This document shows, one piece after another, positions 1 to 7,121 of a stretch of DNA of 34,511 bases. The notes beneath the pieces were generated by a model, which was given only the letters and a program-made list of their open reading frames with translations, was not told the origin of the DNA and did not search any database. This DNA is from Empedobacter falsenii (lineage in GTDB: Bacteria > Bacteroidota > Bacteroidia > Flavobacteriales > Weeksellaceae), in NCBI RefSeq assembly GCF_019308355.1, contig NZ_JAAGKM010000027.1, positions 1 to 34,511 on the forward strand. The letters run 5' to 3'. Position numbers and translations under genes: made by a program. Within the stretch, counting starts at the first letter, position 1, and every line of letters starts with the position of its first letter.

Positions 1-2
1 TA

Positions 3-65
3 AGAAACTGGGGAGTTATTATTGATCAATTTTTAATCCTATATCAAGAAAGGGTTAGACTCTAA
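3..65 (+). CDS. IS256-family transposase, C-terminal 20 residues only
   Basis: Frame 3 is open from the window edge to a TAA at 63-65 and reads RNWG, then a hydrophobic DQFLILYQER stretch. IS256/Mutator transposases typically end with an R-N-W motif followed by a helix of the form NQFxIxFxxR close to the stop, so the fit is good despite the length. The DDE catalytic residues would lie outside the window. The stop codon falls inside a hairpin (52-82). It could be another DDE family, but the repeat at 100-122 supports IS256. Confidence 0.55.
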   Translation, partial: RNWGVIIDQFLILYQERVRL

Positions 66-82
66 AAAGTAGAACCTAACCC
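52..82 (+). terminator. hairpin overlapping the transposase stop
   Basis: Twelve-base arms GGGTTAGACTCT (52-63) and AGAACCTAACCC (71-82) pair with two mismatches around a seven-base loop. No strong T-run follows, so it is a weak terminator or a structure that shields the element from readthrough. Confidence 0.4.
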
Positions 83-99
83 AAGCTTAATTTTTGAAC

Positions 100-122
100 T
101 TACACACTTTAAGAGACAGTCC
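100..122 (-). repeat. putative right terminal inverted repeat of the IS
   Basis: TTACACACTTTAAGAGACAG then TCC. On the minus strand it starts GGACTGTCTC and continues to GTGTAA, resembling IS256-family termini. The partner repeat is outside the window, so pairing is not confirmed; the element border is placed at about base 122. Confidence 0.5.
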
Positions 123-138
123 TTTTTGCAAAGATACA

Positions 139-439
139 CTAACTTTTATTAGCTTGTTGTATATGCGCCAAATGATGATTGCAATTCCAAGCATAAATCG
201 CAAGATTTGTTTACTGATGACGAAATTTTTTGTCCCAATCACTTTCAACAAAAGAATTTAACAAAGTAACCCAACGTTGATGCAGCCTTCAGAACGATAT
301 TATTGTTCGAATTTAGGTTCTGAAAGAGAGGTGATTTCATTCTGAATTTTTTGTGTAAACTCACGAATTGTTGAAATCCATTGTTCAATAGATTCTTTGT
401 TAAATGATGTTGGAATTTCAAATTTTCTAGTGTTTTCAT
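139..439 (-). pseudogene. decayed YfiT/DinB-superfamily putative metal-dependent hydrolase
   Basis: Joining frames on the minus strand recovers pieces of a protein of the YfiT (bacillithiol S-transferase-like, DinB fold) group. A start at 439 leads, after a frame change, into IPTSFNKESIEQWISTIREF and LSEPKFEQ, then YRSE. The sequence then jumps to LHQRWVTLLNSF and SDWDKKFRH, meets a stop, and resumes with YAWNCNHHLAHIQ, the C-terminal metal-site signature (family form YAWHxxHHLAHI). About 60 residues carrying the first metal-binding His (the QVVHH region) are missing, and there are at least one frameshift and one stop. The full family length is about 170 residues. The 64-aa open frame at 245-439 is only an artefact of this decay. 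The IS end lies about 17 bases downstream. Order and motifs are clear; the exact family name is from memory. Confidence 0.75.
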
Positions 440-511
440 ATTGTTCTTAAATTTAAGAAATTTTTACAACTTTACTGATAAAAATTATTCTATTTTGTTA
501 GAACAAGTCAT

Positions 512-519
512 TAACTTTG
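512..519 (+). promoter_or_regulatory. -7 promoter element TAACTTTG
   Basis: Perfect match to the Bacteroidota TAnnTTTG element, 19 bases before the GTG start at 539. No well-spaced -33 TTTG is evident. Confidence 0.55.
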
Positions 520-538
520 CAACTTCAAAAAAATAATT

Positions 539-1099
539 GTGCAAACCAAACGAATCATAAAATTTGTCACGATACTGATTATTTTTGTAATTCAGTTTCT
601 GTTTTTATTTTCGATAATGAACGAGAGAATAGAACATTATCTTGTTCCTTACATTATTGCTGCAATTTGTTTACTTTTGATTGTGGTTTACCGCAAGTTT
701 CCACTGCATCATCACGAATATTCTTTTGATCGAAAAACATTAGTTTTATGGATTCCTATAGCTGCAATTATAACGTATTTAATCAATAATCAACTTGGTT
801 TAGGAGGCGTTTTTTCTGCTGGAATTATCGGGACTTTAGGTTCTCTTTTAACGAAGTTTAATCCTCGTTCAGAATACCTAAAACAAATTGCAGGACCTAT
901 TTATTGTGGTGCTTTCATTGGAATGACTTCGCTTGATTTTCAATATGTTTATTGGATGATTATTACGGCTGGAGTTTTTACAGCCTTGTTATTTTTTGCT
1001 ACAAAATCTTTATTTGTTGGTGTGGGAGGAAAGCTGGGAACGTTAGCGTTTATCGGTGTTTTATTAAGTATGTTGTTGTTTAAATTAATTGCGGGCTAA
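539..1099 (+). CDS. polytopic membrane protein of unknown function (pair member A)
   Basis: 186 residues, almost entirely hydrophobic, with about five or six membrane segments. I do not recognise the family. The chosen start is GTG at 539, which keeps the first membrane helix and suits the promoter at 512-519; an in-frame ATG at 617 would drop that helix. The C-terminal half contains FIGMTS (about residue 124) and GVGGKLGTLA (about residue 161). The same pattern recurs in the next gene, FIGMVS and GYGGALGTTA, with a similar interval, so the two are probably diverged paralogues. The stop overlaps the ATG of the next gene (TAATG), implying coupled translation and a likely heteromeric complex. 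No enzyme motif is visible. A transporter or channel role is conceivable but only inferred. Confidence 0.75.
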   Translation: MQTKRIIKFVTILIIFVIQFLFLFSIMNERIEHYLVPYIIAAICLLLIVVYRKFPLHHHEYSFDRKTLVLWIPIAAIITYLINNQLGLGGVFSAGIIGTLGSLLTKFNPRSEYLKQIAGPIYCGAFIGMTSLDFQYVYWMIITAGVFTALLFFATKSLFVGVGGKLGTLAFIGVLLSMLLFKLIAG

Positions 1100-1569
1100 T
1101 GATTATTGAATTTTTAATATTAATGATGTGTTCAATAATAGCTTCATTAACAACGTACGAATTAAACATTCGTTTCAAGCAAGGACCAGTTCGTGCTTCT
1201 GCAATGATTGCGATGATTGTAGGTGGATTTTTCTATTTCTTTCCGACAATTTTACCTGAGTTTTATACCAAAAATATTCCGTTGTATGTAATCGGTGGAA
1301 CTTTCATTGGAATGGTATCATCAACCATAAATATCAGTTATTTTTCGTTGGTTTTTTCTCCAATTTTATTTGCAGTTTTATTGCATTATACGAGCAAAAT
1401 TTTCAATGGTTATGGAGGCGCATTAGGTACAACTGCTTGCATCTCATTGATGTGTACAATGGCATTCCCAATTATTACAAAAAATAAAAAGGTAACGTAT
1501 GGTTATCGACTAATTCGAATTATTTTTAAGAAAAGAAAACGTAAGAAAATTATTAAACGAAAAGTTTAA
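1099..1569 (+). CDS. polytopic membrane protein of unknown function (pair member B)
   Basis: 156 residues with four or five membrane segments and a strongly basic tail (KKRKRKKIIKRKV) that should lie in the cytoplasm. It aligns co-linearly with the C-terminal part of the preceding protein: a T-Y-x-L-N patch near the N-terminus, FIGM-x-S in the middle, and GYGGALGTTA before the last helix. It begins in the TAATG overlap with gene A. Its own stop overlaps the stop of the convergent gene at 1566 by four bases, leaving no room for a separate terminator. Function unknown; the two genes should be treated as one unit. Confidence 0.75.
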   Translation: MIIEFLILMMCSIIASLTTYELNIRFKQGPVRASAMIAMIVGGFFYFFPTILPEFYTKNIPLYVIGGTFIGMVSSTINISYFSLVFSPILFAVLLHYTSKIFNGYGGALGTTACISLMCTMAFPIITKNKKVTYGYRLIRIIFKKRKRKKIIKRKV

Positions 1570-2015
1570 TCAAAACAATTGAAAACAATCTCTCCCAGTG
1601 TTTTACTTTTCCAATAATTGATCTGTTTAATTTCTGATTCACCTAATAATTCTAAATCAGAAACGTCTACTTTTTTGTTTAATTCTTTTGGATTTAGAAG
1701 GATTAAACTGGAGTTTACCTCTGATTTTAATTGTGAAATTAATTCAATAGGAAAGTCAATAAATTTCAAATCGAAGCATCTATTTTTTTCTACACAAGCA
1801 AAGATTAAATAAGTAGAATTTACTATCAAATAAAAATCTTGTTTTGTCTTTTGATAATTAATTTTAATTTGATAAAAGTTAGAAGAATCATTCATTTTCA
1901 GAACAACTTCTGTCTTGGTAAATGGATATTTAATTCCTTTCAGAATTTTCTCTAAATCTTCTGTTGTATAATTAGGAGTGGTGTCAAAACCTGTAATTCC
2001 TTTTTGTAATTTCAT
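1566..2015 (-). CDS. conserved-looking hypothetical protein, 149 aa
   Basis: Soluble, no signal peptide and no membrane helix. The N-terminus MKLQKGITGF resembles a group of uncharacterised Flavobacteriia proteins that begin the same way, but I know no function for them. The rest alternates short strands and helices, with no catalytic motif I can identify. It faces the membrane-protein pair convergently, its stop overlapping theirs. The 5' flank (2016-2208) is very AT-rich and shared with the divergent GLPGLI gene. Confidence 0.65.
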   Translation of the reverse strand: MKLQKGITGFDTTPNYTTEDLEKILKGIKYPFTKTEVVLKMNDSSNFYQIKINYQKTKQDFYLIVNSTYLIFACVEKNRCFDLKFIDFPIELISQLKSEVNSSLILLNPKELNKKVDVSDLELLGESEIKQINYWKSKTLGEIVFNCFD

Positions 2016-2171
2016 AAATTTTGGTTGTGAATATATTTTTAAAAGTAATATTTATTCCTTCAATTTATATGATTCTCAATTTTAGGAAATTGTTAAATTT
2101 TCAAATTATATTTTATGAATATGATATAATTTATTGTGTCATGTTTAACAAATTCATTTTCTTTGTTTCTT

Positions 2172-2179
2172 TACTTTTG
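2172..2179 (+). promoter_or_regulatory. -7 promoter element TACTTTTG
   Basis: Perfect TAnnTTTG, 29 bases before the ATG at 2209. Confidence 0.55.
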
Positions 2180-2208
2180 AGAATAACAAAACCATAAATT
2201 ATTATAAC

Positions 2209-2958
2209 ATGAAAAAACTTATATTTTCGGTATGTTTTACAACTATTTCGTGTATTATTTCTTTTGCACAAGCCAAAAAGGAGAACATAAAAGTAATCTA
2301 CAACACAGATTTTATTTTAGATTTCGATAAGATCAAAAGTAGTATCCCTGCTGCGTATCAAGCGAGTTTCAAAAGTGAAATAGATCGCGGAATTTCGGTG
2401 AAATTTGTATTGGAGAGTAATGGTAAAATGTCTTCTTTCAAACCTGAAATTAAAATTGATAATAATCAATCCAATGACAATTCTATTGCGCAGATGATTA
2501 TTGCTGCAGAAGCAAATCCACAATATAAAGATTATGAAAAAAACGAATTTTATAATGTGAAAGATTTTGGAGTGAAAACCTTTTTGATTAAAGATAAAAT
2601 CTTTGATTATCAATGGAAAATCACAAAAGAAAAAACAGAAATAGCAGGTTATAACGCGACAAAAGCAGTTGGAATAGATGAGGAAGGAAGAGAGGTGATA
2701 GCGTGGTATACAACAAGTTTACCTTATAGAGATGGTCCTTATCGTTATGCAAATTTACCAGGATTGATTGTGAAAGCAGAAATGTCAGAAGATGAGTTCA
2801 AGGCTATTTTTACAATGAAAGAAATCGAAATTTTAGATAAAGATATTGTGATTACTTTGCCAACAAAGGGAAAAGTTGTGACAGACAAAGAATTTATGGC
2901 GGAAATGAAAGCAATGAATGAACGTCATAAGCAAGTAAATCAAGGAGTTGATAAATAA
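2209..2958 (+). CDS. GLPGLI family exported protein
   Basis: 249 residues with a signal peptide of about 20 residues (MKKLIFSVCF through SFAQA). The segment RYANLPGLIVKAE (about residues 179-191) carries the N-L-P-G-L-I signature that names the family (TIGR01200), preceded by the typical AWYTTSLPYRDGPY stretch. These Bacteroidota proteins are secreted or periplasmic and of unknown function; some occur beside TonB-dependent receptors, but none is seen here. Monocistronic: its own -7 element at 2172 and a hairpin terminator at 2960-2991. Confidence 0.85.
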   Translation: MKKLIFSVCFTTISCIISFAQAKKENIKVIYNTDFILDFDKIKSSIPAAYQASFKSEIDRGISVKFVLESNGKMSSFKPEIKIDNNQSNDNSIAQMIIAAEANPQYKDYEKNEFYNVKDFGVKTFLIKDKIFDYQWKITKEKTEIAGYNATKAVGIDEEGREVIAWYTTSLPYRDGPYRYANLPGLIVKAEMSEDEFKAIFTMKEIEILDKDIVITLPTKGKVVTDKEFMAEMKAMNERHKQVNQGVDK

Positions 2959-2959
2959 C

Positions 2960-2991
2960 AAAAGAGAGTTGCAGAAATGTGACTCTTTTTT
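2960..2991 (+). terminator. intrinsic terminator after the GLPGLI gene
   Basis: Arms AAGAGAGT (2962-2969) and ACTCTTTT (2982-2989) pair with one G-U, followed by T residues. It starts two bases after the stop codon. Confidence 0.6.
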
Positions 2992-3062
2992 GAATAAATA
3001 TTATTGATTTAATCAATCAATTAAACGAATAATCATTTTAATTTTTGATAATTCTAATCTGT

Positions 3063-3070
3063 TACTTTTG
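3063..3070 (+). promoter_or_regulatory. -7 promoter element TACTTTTG
   Basis: Perfect TAnnTTTG, 14 bases before the ATG at 3085, implying a leader of only about 10 bases. It probably drives the DUF3861 and nitronate monooxygenase-like operon. Confidence 0.55.
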
Positions 3071-3084
3071 GAAAAACTAGAGAT

Positions 3085-3384
3085 ATGACAAAGAAAGGAA
3101 ATCACTACAAATTAACATTAGAACAGACCGAATTATTAGACAAAGATGTACCATTACAGGCTCCAATCGTTTTAGATTTTATGAATCATGATGAGATTTT
3201 TAAGATTATTGAAATGATAAAATCTAAAAATCCGTTCGAAAATGAAAATCAATCAGTAGAATTTGCAATAGGTTTAAAGTTGTTTTTGGAAGTGGTTATG
3301 AAGAATAAAAACAATCCAATTTTTGAGCATTTACTTCCTGCGATAAAAGCTTTTATGCCTAAATTGAAAGAAAATTTAAAGTAA
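3085..3384 (+). CDS. DUF3861 family protein
   Basis: 99 residues, cytosolic. The layout fits DUF3861: N-terminal GNHYKLTLE, central NHDEIFKIIEMI, then FAIGLKLFLEV and a C-terminal FMPKLK. Function of the family is unknown to me. It lies only six bases upstream of the nitronate monooxygenase-like gene and shares its promoter, so the two are probably co-expressed; the pairing may hint at a role near flavin-dependent oxidation, which is inference. Confidence 0.75.
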   Translation: MTKKGNHYKLTLEQTELLDKDVPLQAPIVLDFMNHDEIFKIIEMIKSKNPFENENQSVEFAIGLKLFLEVVMKNKNNPIFEHLLPAIKAFMPKLKENLK

Positions 3385-3390
3385 AAAAAG

Positions 3391-4455
3391 ATGATTTGGC
3401 AAAATGAACTAACAGAATTATTTGGCGTAAAATATCCGATTATTCAAGCGCCAATGTTTGGAGTAACGACATCAGAAATGGTTGCTACAGCAAGTAATTG
3501 TAACTGTTTAGGTTCTTTGCCAATTGCTGATTTGGATGCAGAGAATTCGTTGAAGCGAATCTATCAAACCAAAAAATTAACGAATAAACCTTTTGCTGTC
3601 AATATTTTTGCAAACGATATTCCTGAAATCACACTAGAATTAAAACAAAGGTATAATGCAACAAAAGATAAGTTAATTGACCTTTCGCATCAACAAAACT
3701 TTGAAGTTGTTTTTCCTGAGATTGAAGCTGTAAAACCAAATGGTTATAAGGAACAAATAGACATAATTTTACAAGAAAAATGTAAAATTTTGAGCTTTAC
3801 CTTTGGTAATTTGGATGATGATTCTATTAATCGTCTTAAAGAACATGATGTTACATTAATAGGGACTTGTACGACGCTGGATGAAGCGATACAATTGGAA
3901 AAATCAAATATTGATGTGATTTGTGTGCAAGGAATTGAAGCTGGCGGACATCGTGGAACATTTAATCCAGATATTTTGCCTCAGATTGGTGGTTTTTCTT
4001 TGTTTTCGAAAGTAAAAGATGTTGTGAAAAAGCCGTTGATTTTTGCTGGTGGAATTTATGATGCGAAAACACTTTTGGCGGCTAAACAGTTGGGTGCAGA
4101 CGCTTTTCAGATTGGTAGTTTGTTTTTGTGTTCCAATGAAAGTGCTTTAAAATCGTTCGAAAAAGAGCGATTAAAAAATGTGAAAGAAAATGAAATTATC
4201 TTGACAAAAAGTTTTTCTGGAAGATATGCACGAGGAATTGAGAATGAATTTATTCGTTTGTTTGAAAATTCCGAGGTTATTTTACCTTATCCTTATCAAA
4301 ATAAATTAACAAATCCGTTGAGAAACGCTTCTAAATTGAACGAAAATACAGCGTTTACTAATTTATGGTTAGGACAATCTTTTAAAAATTTTGAAGAAGA
4401 TTCTACATCTAATCTTCTTCAAAAATTAATTGATTCTGTGGAAAATTATCAATAA
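3391..4455 (+). CDS. nitronate monooxygenase / 2-nitropropane dioxygenase-like FMN enzyme
   Basis: 354 residues, the usual length. It is a TIM-barrel FMN protein: KYPIIQAPMFG near the N-terminus (phosphate/FMN strand), GIEAGGHRG with the conserved catalytic His, then PLIFAGGI and GADAFQIGSLFL as the C-terminal FMN phosphate-binding motifs. The family oxidises alkyl nitronates such as propionate-3-nitronate to carbonyl compounds, though related members are enoyl reductases (FabK-like), so the exact substrate is open. Second gene of an operon after DUF3861. Its stop abuts the stop of the convergent TMEM175-like gene with no spacer. Confidence 0.85.
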   Translation: MIWQNELTELFGVKYPIIQAPMFGVTTSEMVATASNCNCLGSLPIADLDAENSLKRIYQTKKLTNKPFAVNIFANDIPEITLELKQRYNATKDKLIDLSHQQNFEVVFPEIEAVKPNGYKEQIDIILQEKCKILSFTFGNLDDDSINRLKEHDVTLIGTCTTLDEAIQLEKSNIDVICVQGIEAGGHRGTFNPDILPQIGGFSLFSKVKDVVKKPLIFAGGIYDAKTLLAAKQLGADAFQIGSLFLCSNESALKSFEKERLKNVKENEIILTKSFSGRYARGIENEFIRLFENSEVILPYPYQNKLTNPLRNASKLNENTAFTNLWLGQSFKNFEEDSTSNLLQKLIDSVENYQ

Positions 4456-5028
4456 TTATCGCATCGATTTTTCAATTCTTCTATCTGGAATTAGCCATAG
4501 TAAAGCAATTAAAGCATAAATGACAATACCAATTTCTGGTTTTACAAATGAAATTCCGATTCCAGCCAAATAACCAATACTCGAAGAAATTTCTTTAAAA
4601 CTTCTACTCACAGATTTCCCAATTATTGATTCTTTTCCTTCTTGTTTTACAGCAATTTTTTCAATAATCATAAATGCTACACTGCTCATAAATAAGACAA
4701 ATCCATAAAAAGCAACTGGAAAAGTTGAGTCGTAATTTTCGCCCATCCAACCTGTGGAAACTGGTAATAAAGACAACCAAAAAAGCAAGTGCAAATTACT
4801 CCATAAAATTCCGCCATTTACTTTCTCAATCGCCTGAAAAAGATGATGATGATTGTTCCAATAAATTCCAACATAAATAAAACTGAACAAATAATTCAGA
4901 AATTTTGGGATATAAGGTTTCAAACTCATGATATCATCTCCAAGCGGAACTTTCAGATCCAAAACCATAATGGTAATAATAATTGCAAGAACGCCATCGC
5001 TAAAAGCTTCTAATCTGTTTGTAGTCAT
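4456..5028 (-). CDS. TMEM175-like (DUF1211) membrane protein, putative potassium channel
   Basis: 190 residues with about six membrane helices. The N-terminus has RLEAFSDGVLAIIITIMVLD, the family's R-x3-FSDG signature that lines the pore in bacterial TMEM175 channels. Prokaryotic TMEM175 proteins have one six-helix repeat and act as tetramers passing K+, which matches this size. It ends without a gap against the convergent nitronate monooxygenase-like gene and has its own -7 element at 5073-5080 on the minus strand. Confidence 0.85.
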   Translation of the reverse strand: MTTNRLEAFSDGVLAIIITIMVLDLKVPLGDDIMSLKPYIPKFLNYLFSFIYVGIYWNNHHHLFQAIEKVNGGILWSNLHLLFWLSLLPVSTGWMGENYDSTFPVAFYGFVLFMSSVAFMIIEKIAVKQEGKESIIGKSVSRSFKEISSSIGYLAGIGISFVKPEIGIVIYALIALLWLIPDRRIEKSMR

Positions 5029-5072
5029 AGGTTTTATTAGTTTTTTTATTATTCAGAATGATGCTAATTTAT

Positions 5073-5080
5073 CAAAATTA
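5073..5080 (-). promoter_or_regulatory. -7 promoter element TAATTTTG (minus strand)
   Basis: Perfect TAnnTTTG reading leftward, about 45 bases before the ATG of the TMEM175-like gene. Confidence 0.45.
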
Positions 5081-5168
5081 TCGTAACAATTAGGGATTTG
5101 TTTTAAAATTTCTATTATATTTATTTTCATAATTTTAAACAAAGTTTCTCGTAAATAGAGATAGTTTT

Positions 5169-5720
5169 ATGAATACTTTTATTGCAATTCTGAGAGGTAT
5201 AAATGTGAGTGGTAAAAAAATCATCAAAATGGATGTTTTAACCAAACTTTTAGAGGAACTTAGACTGGAAAATGTTACCACTTACGTGCAAAGTGGAAAT
5301 GCAGTTTTTTCGACAAATTTGACTGATATCAAAGAAATTGGAGATTTAATTCACGATAAAATTGTAGAAAGTTTATCTTTTGAAGTTCCAGTTTTGATTT
5401 TAACCATCGAAAAATTAAAAAACATCATCGAAAATAATCCATTCTTAAAGGATTTGAGCATCGATAAAGAGTTTTTGCATTATACATTTTTAGCCAATAA
5501 ACCTGAGGAAATAAATACTGAAAAAGTTGAAAATTCGAAAACTGAAGATGAACAATATTTTATTGCTGATGATGTCGTTTATTTGTATTGTCCTTCTGGT
5601 TATGGAAAAACAAAATTGACCAATAATTTTTTCGAAAATCTATTTAATGTAAGTGCTACTACACGTAATCAAAATACATCAACTGCTTTATTGCAATTGG
5701 CATTGATGAGAGAAAATTAA
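5169..5720 (+). CDS. DUF1697 domain protein
   Basis: 183 residues, cytosolic. The start MNTFIAILRGINVSGKKIIKM and the VTTYVQSGNAVF block at about residues 37-48 are characteristic of DUF1697. The C-terminal part has CPSGYGKTKLTNNFFE, also conserved. No biochemical role is established that I know of. Divergent from the TMEM175-like gene and closed by a strong bidirectional terminator. Confidence 0.85.
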   Translation: MNTFIAILRGINVSGKKIIKMDVLTKLLEELRLENVTTYVQSGNAVFSTNLTDIKEIGDLIHDKIVESLSFEVPVLILTIEKLKNIIENNPFLKDLSIDKEFLHYTFLANKPEEINTEKVENSKTEDEQYFIADDVVYLYCPSGYGKTKLTNNFFENLFNVSATTRNQNTSTALLQLALMREN

Positions 5721-5733
5721 ATTACAGATATAA

Positions 5734-5769
5734 AAAAAACCGTTATTAATCATTTAATAACGGTTTTTT
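5734..5769. terminator. bidirectional intrinsic terminator
   Basis: Perfect 16-base arms (5734-5749 and 5754-5769, core ACCGTTATTA) around a four-base loop, with A- and T-runs on the two sides. It serves the convergent DUF1697 and TlpA-like genes. Confidence 0.9.
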
Positions 5770-5785
5770 ATCTTTTTGAATGAAA

Positions 5786-6346
5786 TTATTCAGCGATTAA
5801 TTTATCTAATAAATCATTAATTTCTTTATCGTTCCAATCTCTCGTTTTTGTTTCTTTCAACACAACTTCACCTTTTTTATTTAAGATATAAGTTGTTGGA
5901 AAAACCTTTGGTAACATATTATTCGAAATTGGACTATTTGGCTCATAAACTGGCATTGTATAATTATTTTTTTGCAAAAAAGGATTAAAAACTGTCGGTT
6001 TATCCTGAATAGCAATCAATACAAATTTTACTTTTTGTCCTTTTGCTTCATACAATTTCTGAATTGTTGGCATTTCTGCAACACAAGGAGGACACCAGCT
6101 TCCCCAAAAATTTAGGAAAACAACTTCACCACTTTTCTTGAAATCAATCAAGTTTGTATTCGCAGCGCCGTTATGACCAATTAAATCAATATCATAATCA
6201 CTTTCTGTTAATTCTATATCAGAACCAGCAACGTGGCTATTATCTTCAATTTTACTTTTAAAAAATGTACCAATTGGCGTAAACATAATAGCGACTAAAG
6301 CGACAACTACAACGATGGCAAAAATAATTTGCTTATTTCCTTTCAT
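5786..6346 (-). CDS. TlpA-like membrane-anchored thiol-disulfide oxidoreductase
   Basis: 186 residues. One N-terminal membrane helix (about residues 8-24) anchors a periplasmic thioredoxin domain with WCPPC (Cys85 and Cys88) after FLNFWGS, and a cis-Pro loop in VFPTTYIL. The family reduces or re-oxidises periplasmic disulfides, for example in cytochrome c or metalloprotein maturation. The partner is not evident here. The next gene upstream (6417-7010) is another thioredoxin-fold protein in the same direction, 70 bases away, possibly co-transcribed. Confidence 0.85.
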   Translation of the reverse strand: MKGNKQIIFAIVVVVALVAIMFTPIGTFFKSKIEDNSHVAGSDIELTESDYDIDLIGHNGAANTNLIDFKKSGEVVFLNFWGSWCPPCVAEMPTIQKLYEAKGQKVKFVLIAIQDKPTVFNPFLQKNNYTMPVYEPNSPISNNMLPKVFPTTYILNKKGEVVLKETKTRDWNDKEINDLLDKLIAE

Positions 6347-6416
6347 TTTTCTTTTTCAATAAAATCTTACACAAAGATGCGAACAAATATCAAGTTGAAC
6401 AAATAGAAAAAAATGA

Positions 6417-7010
6417 TTAATTACCGATGTTTTCGTCAATCAAATCTAAAATTTCATTTACAATATCTTCACCTTTATTATTGTTGTAATATTTTTGTAA
6501 ATCTTCGTGAAAATCATCTGCTGAATACGTATCAGGATTACTTTTGAAACGCGCCAACATTTCCATTCCAGCTTGTGGACGAGGACCAAAACGGAAAGCT
6601 TCTTCATTTTCATCATTCACTCCAATAATAATCGGAATAGAAGCTGCACCATTTGTTTTGTATTTTTCCATCAACTCCATGTTTTCATCACGTAAAACAT
6701 AATGCGTCGAAACTTGAAGTGCATTTGCCAATTTCTCCACAACAGGTAAAATTTGAGATGCATCTCCACACCAACCTTCTGTAATTACTAATAATTTTAA
6801 ATTATTTGTAGTTGATTTAACGCGTATTTCTTGAGCAGGATTTAAACTGAATGTTTTAAAAATTCTGTTCATGCGTTGCAATCCCAAAGCATAATATTGT
6901 ACATATTCTTTCGGATCATCGTTTTCGATTTCGTTTTCCAAATCATCTTCAACGCGTGTGATATAATCTTCGTATGATAAACCTTTGTTGATGTATTCTG
7001 TTAAATTCAT
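6417..7010 (-). CDS. thioredoxin family protein with single active-site Cys (WCGDA)
   Basis: 197 residues, cytosolic, no signal peptide. The thioredoxin fold starts near residue 70 with LKLLVITEGWCGDASQILP; Cys81 is present but the second Cys of CxxC is replaced by Ala, so a normal dithiol cycle is impossible. SIPIIIG supplies the cis-Pro loop. This matches a Firmicutes/Bacteroidota group annotated only as thioredoxin family. A monothiol or chaperone-like role is an inference. Its minus-strand -7 element is at 7028-7035, and it is divergent from recG. Confidence 0.8.
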   Translation of the reverse strand: MNLTEYINKGLSYEDYITRVEDDLENEIENDDPKEYVQYYALGLQRMNRIFKTFSLNPAQEIRVKSTTNNLKLLVITEGWCGDASQILPVVEKLANALQVSTHYVLRDENMELMEKYKTNGAASIPIIIGVNDENEEAFRFGPRPQAGMEMLARFKSNPDTYSADDFHEDLQKYYNNNKGEDIVNEILDLIDENIGN

Positions 7011-7027
7011 TTGATTCTAATTTGTTA

Positions 7028-7035
7028 CAAATATA
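7028..7035 (-). promoter_or_regulatory. -7 promoter element TATATTTG (minus strand)
   Basis: Perfect TAnnTTTG, 17 bases upstream of the ATG at 7010 of the WCGDA thioredoxin-fold gene. Confidence 0.55.
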
Positions 7036-7060
7036 AAGCAATTCTACGAGCTTATTTTGT

Positions 7061-7078
7061 AACAATGATGACATTGTT
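7061..7078. repeat. inverted repeat AACAATG-N4-CATTGTT
   Basis: Perfect seven-base arms in the divergent spacer between the thioredoxin-fold gene and recG, just upstream of the minus-strand -7 element. Could be an operator; no regulator is identified. Confidence 0.4.
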
Positions 7079-7121
7079 TATCGTTAAAATTTGGTAAATT
7101 GCGACTTTCGAAAGTAGAAAA

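Larger units (their letters stand above)
1..122 (+). mobile_element. right end of an IS256-family insertion sequence (cut by window edge)
   Basis: The first 65 bases encode the end of a Mutator/IS256-type transposase, and bases 100-122 look like the matching terminal inverted repeat. Read outward-in on the minus strand the end begins GGACTGTCT and then contains GTGTAA, the layout usual for this family. Everything left of base 1 is outside the window, so the left repeat, the length and the target duplication cannot be seen. The element ends just downstream of a decayed hydrolase gene (139-439). The family call rests on a short stretch and is inferred. Confidence 0.6.

Noticed and set aside
245-439. 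64-aa ORF on the minus strand
   Set aside because: Its sequence is a wrong-frame reading of the YfiT-like pseudogene; conserved motifs sit in the other frames.
517-729. 70-aa plus-strand ORF overlapping the first membrane-protein gene
   Set aside because: Overlaps the better supported hydrophobic frame at 539-1099 and has no coding character of its own.
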